Positions 59,651 to 64,000 of a stretch of DNA of 64,000 nucleotides are shown in pieces; within the stretch, counting starts at the first letter, position 1; every line of letters starts with the position of its first letter. Origin of the DNA: Antennarius striatus (taxonomy: Eukaryota > Chordata > Actinopteri > Lophiiformes > Antennariidae); assembly GCF_040054535.1 (NCBI RefSeq), contig NC_090781.1:15056982-15120981 (forward strand), read 5' to 3'. A program made the position numbers and the translations under genes. Below the pieces are notes generated by a model. The model searched no databases and was not told the DNA's origin. It saw only the letters and a program-made list of their open reading frames with translations.

Positions 59651-61179
59651 CTCCCTCCCTTCTCTACCTCCCCCTCATCCTCTCCATGGCTCTCTCGCCC
59701 ATTCAGTGAACAACATGCCATAAACCCAGTCTTAATACTCAAATCGATGTGAAAAGAGATGAGGTTATGGCAGTTCAATTGCAAAGCTCCAGCACTGGCG
59801 ACAAAGGCACCCTTGGGTTCTTTATGGTCTTAATAGATTACAAAGCAGCCCACTGACAAAACAAAGACCATTTCTACAGCAACAAAAACGTAGCTTGCAA
59901 TAATCATTACACACACACACAAAAATCAATCAGTGCCTCTGACGTGACCCCCTGAGAATCAGCTGATTTAAAAAAACAAAAACAAAAAAAAAGTTTGTTC
60001 AATGATGCCATGCAAAATTTACCCATCAAAGCACTAATTTTCCATGTTATGGACCAATGAAGCACCTCGAGGTGGGTCGTATTGTTAAAGCAATTTTGAG
60101 CTCAGAATTAAAGAGATAGAAGCAAGAAAAACATTTGAGCTTTTAAACTGCAACTAAAATCTTATTTTTGTCAAGCATGTTTTTTTTTCTTGAACAGAAT
60201 CTGAGTATCAGTATCATAGAACATATGATAGTGTCAATGTAATAAACAAGATCATAGACATAGAGGAGTGGAAACAAGCATAGATATCCTTAATATTTCT
60301 GTCTTTTTTATAGTTGGTCAAATTTCTATCATATGCATTTTATTTATCTACATCTGTCTATCCATCAATCGATATATCTACGTATGAAATACTGTATATC
60401 TCTATCTACTTATGTATGTTATTAAGTTACACCATTTCATTATTTGTTATTCATTACATATTGACAGCAAAAACTGAAGCCAAATAAAGCCAAATGGCTT
60501 CTACCAAACAACCCTTTTTTCTTTTTCGGATGTTGTTGTTGAAGTTACAAATCTGACAAAGGTAAAGTCTGCTGTAATAACATGTCCGGAAAGAAAAAAA
60601 AAAGAAATAAGAAATATTAGGATACATTTATTGGGATTTAGGTTTTTGTTTTTTAGAAAATAGACTGGTACTAAGACATTTTAGGGTATTTTCATAAATT
60701 TATATTAAGACCGTTTATTCATTTCACCACCAACTTACAAAAAATAGCCTTGCTATGTTACCCTTGTATCAGCCATTAAATGACTATAGTTTTTTAGAAG
60801 CATGCTCTACAAGTTATTTACAAAGAGAAACAAAGCTATTATTTTGAAAAACACCGATAAATGTATGCATAATTGCCAGAAAAGATTTGCTTAAGGCTAT
60901 TGTCAATGACAAATACTCTTGTCCATATACAAGCCAAGAATTAATGTGTGCCTGAAGCTAAGCTTATGAAATCTGAATTTGCAGTGGTACTTAAAAATTC
61001 CTTCAAGCTTTGCGAAAGTAAAGCCTCTGTCTATAATTTTGTGTGTTGCGAAAAATTAAGTAATATATCAGAAACTATATGGACCCTGTAACAGTGTTGG
61101 GATACCACAAAGGTTACATTTCACACAGATGACTAAGTGTGGAAGAAAGGTTTTTTTTTTATCACATTCATCAATCACT
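59651..61179. other. presumed intron, copy B of the dispersed repeat
   Basis: AT-rich. At 60527-60600 there is a second copy of the repeat described at 48570. Nothing else was recognised. Confidence 0.35.
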
Positions 61180-61283
61180 CAATCAAACTTAATTTATAAA
61201 GCACTTTTCATACAAAGTGAGTAGCCCAAAGTGCTTAACATAAAAATACAAAAACAGTTTACACAATATCCCCCCTATTCCCC

Positions 61284-61357
<74 letters not shown>
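61284..61357 (+). repeat. (AC)n microsatellite
   Basis: About 37 uninterrupted AC units, the longest simple repeat in the window, inside the 3' region of the L2-like LINE. Confidence 0.97.
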
Positions 61358-61359
<2 letters not shown>

Positions 61360-62521
61360 TTTAAAAACACTGACAAGGTCACAACATAAAGGAAACACTA
61401 TCCTGCATTCGCCACTTTGAAGTTAGGAAACACCAGAGAGAAGTTAATAGATATGGAGATAAAAGATGAATGAATAGATTAAAATTCAATACTGTAATTA
61501 AAAGTAATAAAACAAGTAAACTGAGGTTAGAGGCCGGGCTAAAGAGGTAAAAATAATTAAATAAAATTCCATTAAAAAAACAGTCTAACAAAGTAAAATA
61601 AATAAATCAGTGACTAATAATATAAGTAAGATTCAATTACGAGCCAGGCTAAAAGGTTAAAAGCAATAATAATAAAGAAATTAAATACATAAATACACTG
61701 TACATGTTTAGTTAAAAGCCAAGTTAAAAAGGTGGGTCTTGAGTTTGCTTTTAAAAATGTCCACATTTTCTTGTTTTCCTCAGGTCCTGAGGCAATCCGA
61801 GGGCCATAATGGTAAAAAGAGGCCTTGCCACATATTCTGGTTAAAACTTTTGGAGTAATTAAAAGGGGAGTGCCTGAAAACCTGAGAGATCTAGAGGGCA
61901 TATACAGTATGTTAAGAACAAATCAGATAATTAGGACCAAGACCATAAAGAGCTTTAAAAAAACATTAAAAGGATCTTAAAATTGATTTTGAAGCGTACA
62001 GGTGACTTTAAAATTGGTGTAATGTGAACTCTCTTTCTGGTCCCCGTCAGAACTCGAGCAGCTGAGTTTTGGAGATGTTGCAATGGAGTAATGCTTTATT
62101 TAGAGAGACCAGAAGGAAGAGCCTTGCAGTAATCTATTCTACAAGTGACGAAAGCATGCGTTAGTGTCTTTGTGTTGGTTTGGGATAAAAATGGCCTTAC
62201 CCTGGCAATGTTCTTTAGATGATAAAAACCACTTTTAACCGTACTTTTGATATGAGCATTAAAATTTAATTTGGAATCTAGAATAACACCAAGGTTTTTT
62301 TTTACCTGCTCAGAAGTGTGTACATCAGGACCGATGACAAGTACTTCTGTTTTGTCGTGGTTGAGCTGTAAGAAGTTACCTCCCATCCATAATTTAATAT
62401 CTAAAATGCATTCTTAAAGGGCATCTATTGGGCCAGTGTCATCAGGGGACACGACTATGTAAAGCTGTGTGTCATCAGCATAACTATGGAGATTAATGCC
62501 ATGCCTCCTGATGACATCCCC

Positions 62522-62862
62522 CAGTGGTAACATCCATCCATCCATCTTCCACCACTTATCCGTAGTCGGGTCGCGGGGCAGCAGCTTCAACAGGGAGCCT
62601 CAAACTTCCCTTTCCCCAGCCACATCCACCAGCTCTGACTGGGGGATCCCAAGGCGTTCCCAGGCCAGTGTTGAGATATAATCCCTCCACCTGGTCCTGG
62701 GTCTGCCCCGAGGTCTCCTCCTAGCTGGACGTGCCAAAAACATCTCCCTAGGGAGGCGTCCCAGAGGCATCCACACCAGATGCCCAAACCACCTCAACTG
62801 ACTCATTTCCATGCGAAGGAGCAGCGGCTCTATTCTGAGCCCCTCGCCAACAGTGGTAACAT
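62522..62862 (-). mobile_element. RTE-like LINE tail nested in the L2-like LINE, with TSD
   Basis: A 317-bp insertion (62534-62850) ends in (GGAT)n on the minus strand. It encodes MSQLRWFGHLVWMPLGRLPR and RRPRGRPRTRWRDYISTLA, then ERLGIPQSELVDVAGERE, the C-terminal end of a fish RTE-type polyprotein. The 12-base target duplication cagtggtaacat is intact at 62522-62533 and 62851-62862. The host LINE resumes in the same reading direction on both sides. Its frame is still open, so it is a fairly recent insertion. Confidence 0.88.
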
Positions 62863-63842
62863 GTAAAGATCAAAAAGAGTTGAATCTAAAATTGAGCCTT
62901 GTGGGACACCACACTTCAGTTCATAGTTCTTAGAGGAATATTCGTCCATGCTCATAAAAATTATCTTCCGCTAAGATATGACTTAAACCAATTAAAACAG
63001 AACCAGAAATGCCAATCAGGGTATAAAGTCTGTCCAGGAGAATATCGTGGTCAACTGTGTCGAACGCTGCACTAAGGTTAGTCAAAACAAGAACGTTTCC
63101 TTATGTCCATATTGCACCTTAAGTCACTGACAACTTTTGTTAATGCTGTCTCTGCACTGTGTTGGGCCAGATGGATATTTTTTGCTGTTTCTGTACTGTA
63201 AAAACCAGATTAATATTTTTCAAAAATATTATGAGACTTTAAAAAAAATCATTCAACTGATTAAAAACAATTTTTTCTAAAATCTTACTTAAAAATGGCA
63301 GATTAGATACAGGTCTGTAAGTACTGAGGACTGATGGATTTAAATTTCTTCTCTTCAGAAGGGGTTTTGCTATGGCAGTTTTGACAAAGGATGGGAAAAC
63401 ACCCATCTGAAGTGAAGCATTAATAATGTTGAGCAAATCATGATCCAAAAAGCCATACATTTATTTAAAAAAGAGTGTGGGGATGGGATCTAAAAAACAG
63501 GTTGTGAGTTTAAGTTGAGAAATCACCTTTATCAACAACTCAGCATCAACCAGGACAAATTTTTCTAGTGTTTCCCCACTTGCAACGAGAGATTCATTGG
63601 TGTTAGAATCCAATGTTTGACAGTGGGAGAAGTTTGATCTTATTGTATCTATTTTAGTATTAAAATGGGCTGCAAATTCCTCACACTTTGAGTAGGATGA
63701 CATAGTATTTGTGCTATTAAAAATGGTATTGATTAAACAATCAATTGTTGAAATAATAATTTTTGGATTGCTACGGTTGTCACTGATGAGTTTTGAAAAA
63801 TATGCTGCACGGCTACAAATTCGTAGAACAGTTTAGCCAACT

Positions 63843-64000
63843 ACATAAAGGATATACCATATTGCCATCATTGTAAAGATTTGCTTTTTGTTGTATCCAA
63901 GTCCAAAGAATGTACATCATTTACCATAGTCAGATGTGCCACACACTACATTTTTAACCCAGTAGATTGGGCTTGTTTTTATGGCTTTCAGCTCTGACGT
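63843..64000. other. right edge, nothing recognised
   Basis: It may be further 5' sequence of the L2-like LINE or its flank. No frame with similarity was read. Confidence 0.3.

Larger units (their letters stand above)
61180..63842 (-). pseudogene. degenerate L2-like LINE
   Basis: The minus strand keeps reverse transcriptase blocks in order. They are AYFSKLISDNRSNPKI (about 63.8 kb), YRPVSNLPFLSKILEKIV, AAFDTVDHDILLDRLYTL (about 63.05 kb), GVPQGSIL, the catalytic [12 protein letters not shown] (about 62.48 kb), then QLNHDKTEVLVIGPD and LGVILDSKLNFNAHIKS. The thumb follows (LQHLQNSAARVLT). Stops and frameshifts break it. The DLSAAFDTVDH and YADDTQLY wording suits the L2/CR1 group. A 317-bp RTE tail is inserted at 62534-62850. 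The tail includes the aatttataaagcacttttca block near 61190. Confidence 0.8.

Noticed and set aside
59435..59784. Minus-strand frames of 63 and 96 codons
   Set aside because: Compositional frames in a less AT-rich patch; they lack domain or splice support.
61189..61398. 69-codon minus-strand frame with a long VCVCVC run
   Set aside because: Translation of the AC microsatellite.
1..64000. CRISPR arrays, rRNA, free-standing tRNA genes or a bacterial-type gene cluster
   Set aside because: No regularly spaced repeats, no rRNA sequence and no intact tRNA fold; the tRNA-like heads belong to SINE-like repeats.

Overview
This window looks like a gene-poor, AT-rich, repeat-laden stretch of a teleost (probably percomorph) nuclear genome. 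The reasons are split vertebrate genes with GT-AG introns, long AC, TA, TAC and GT microsatellites, and fish-type transposons (RTE- and L2-like LINEs, hAT, PIF/Harbinger, Tigger/mariner-like MITEs, tRNA-headed SINE-like repeats). The species cannot be named from the sequence.

Three protein genes are supported, all on the minus strand. (1) Positions 490-9491 hold the 5' part of an RCSD1/CapZIP-like gene. A TATA-driven first exon carries only two codons, about 8.3 kb of intron follows, then three short phase-0 exons. The rest of the gene lies off the left edge. (2) Positions 15444-17912 hold a complete two-exon class A GPCR of the ghrelin/motilin receptor group, called motilin receptor (mlnr). 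(3) Positions 23092-57436 hold fndc3a. Twenty-four coding exons were rebuilt by reading splice sites. They join in frame to 1204 residues, with a proline-rich N-terminal part, nine fibronectin type III domains and a C-terminal membrane anchor. Only the extreme N terminus is missing, probably beyond the right edge.

The mlnr-fndc3a pair matches the human 13q14 arrangement. Its paralogous pair is GHSR-FNDC3B, so sequence and position agree on both names. The rcsd1-like neighbour is not part of the human 13q14 set as I know it.

Region by region: 1-9.6 kb rcsd1-like 5' end and large intron; 9.6-15.4 kb intergenic with a LINE insertion and a SINE-like repeat; 15.4-17.9 kb mlnr; 18-20.9 kb intergenic; 20.9-23.1 kb probable fndc3a 3' UTR; 23.1-57.4 kb fndc3a, whose two largest introns (30.9-34.6 kb and 41.7-57.4 kb) are packed with repeats; 57.4-61.2 kb probable fndc3a 5' intron with a possible alternative first exon; 61.2-63.8 kb a degenerate L2-like LINE holding a nested RTE tail.

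No operon-like system, CRISPR array or novel defence-type locus is present. The most unusual signals are structural: a roughly 456-bp inverted-repeat element in which one internal segment runs in direct orientation; several perfect short palindromes (one with 24-bp arms inside the mlnr intron); and a LINE 5' junction carrying an inverted copy of its own flank. Nothing here could be checked against databases; names rest on remembered family sequences and on reading-frame and splice consistency.
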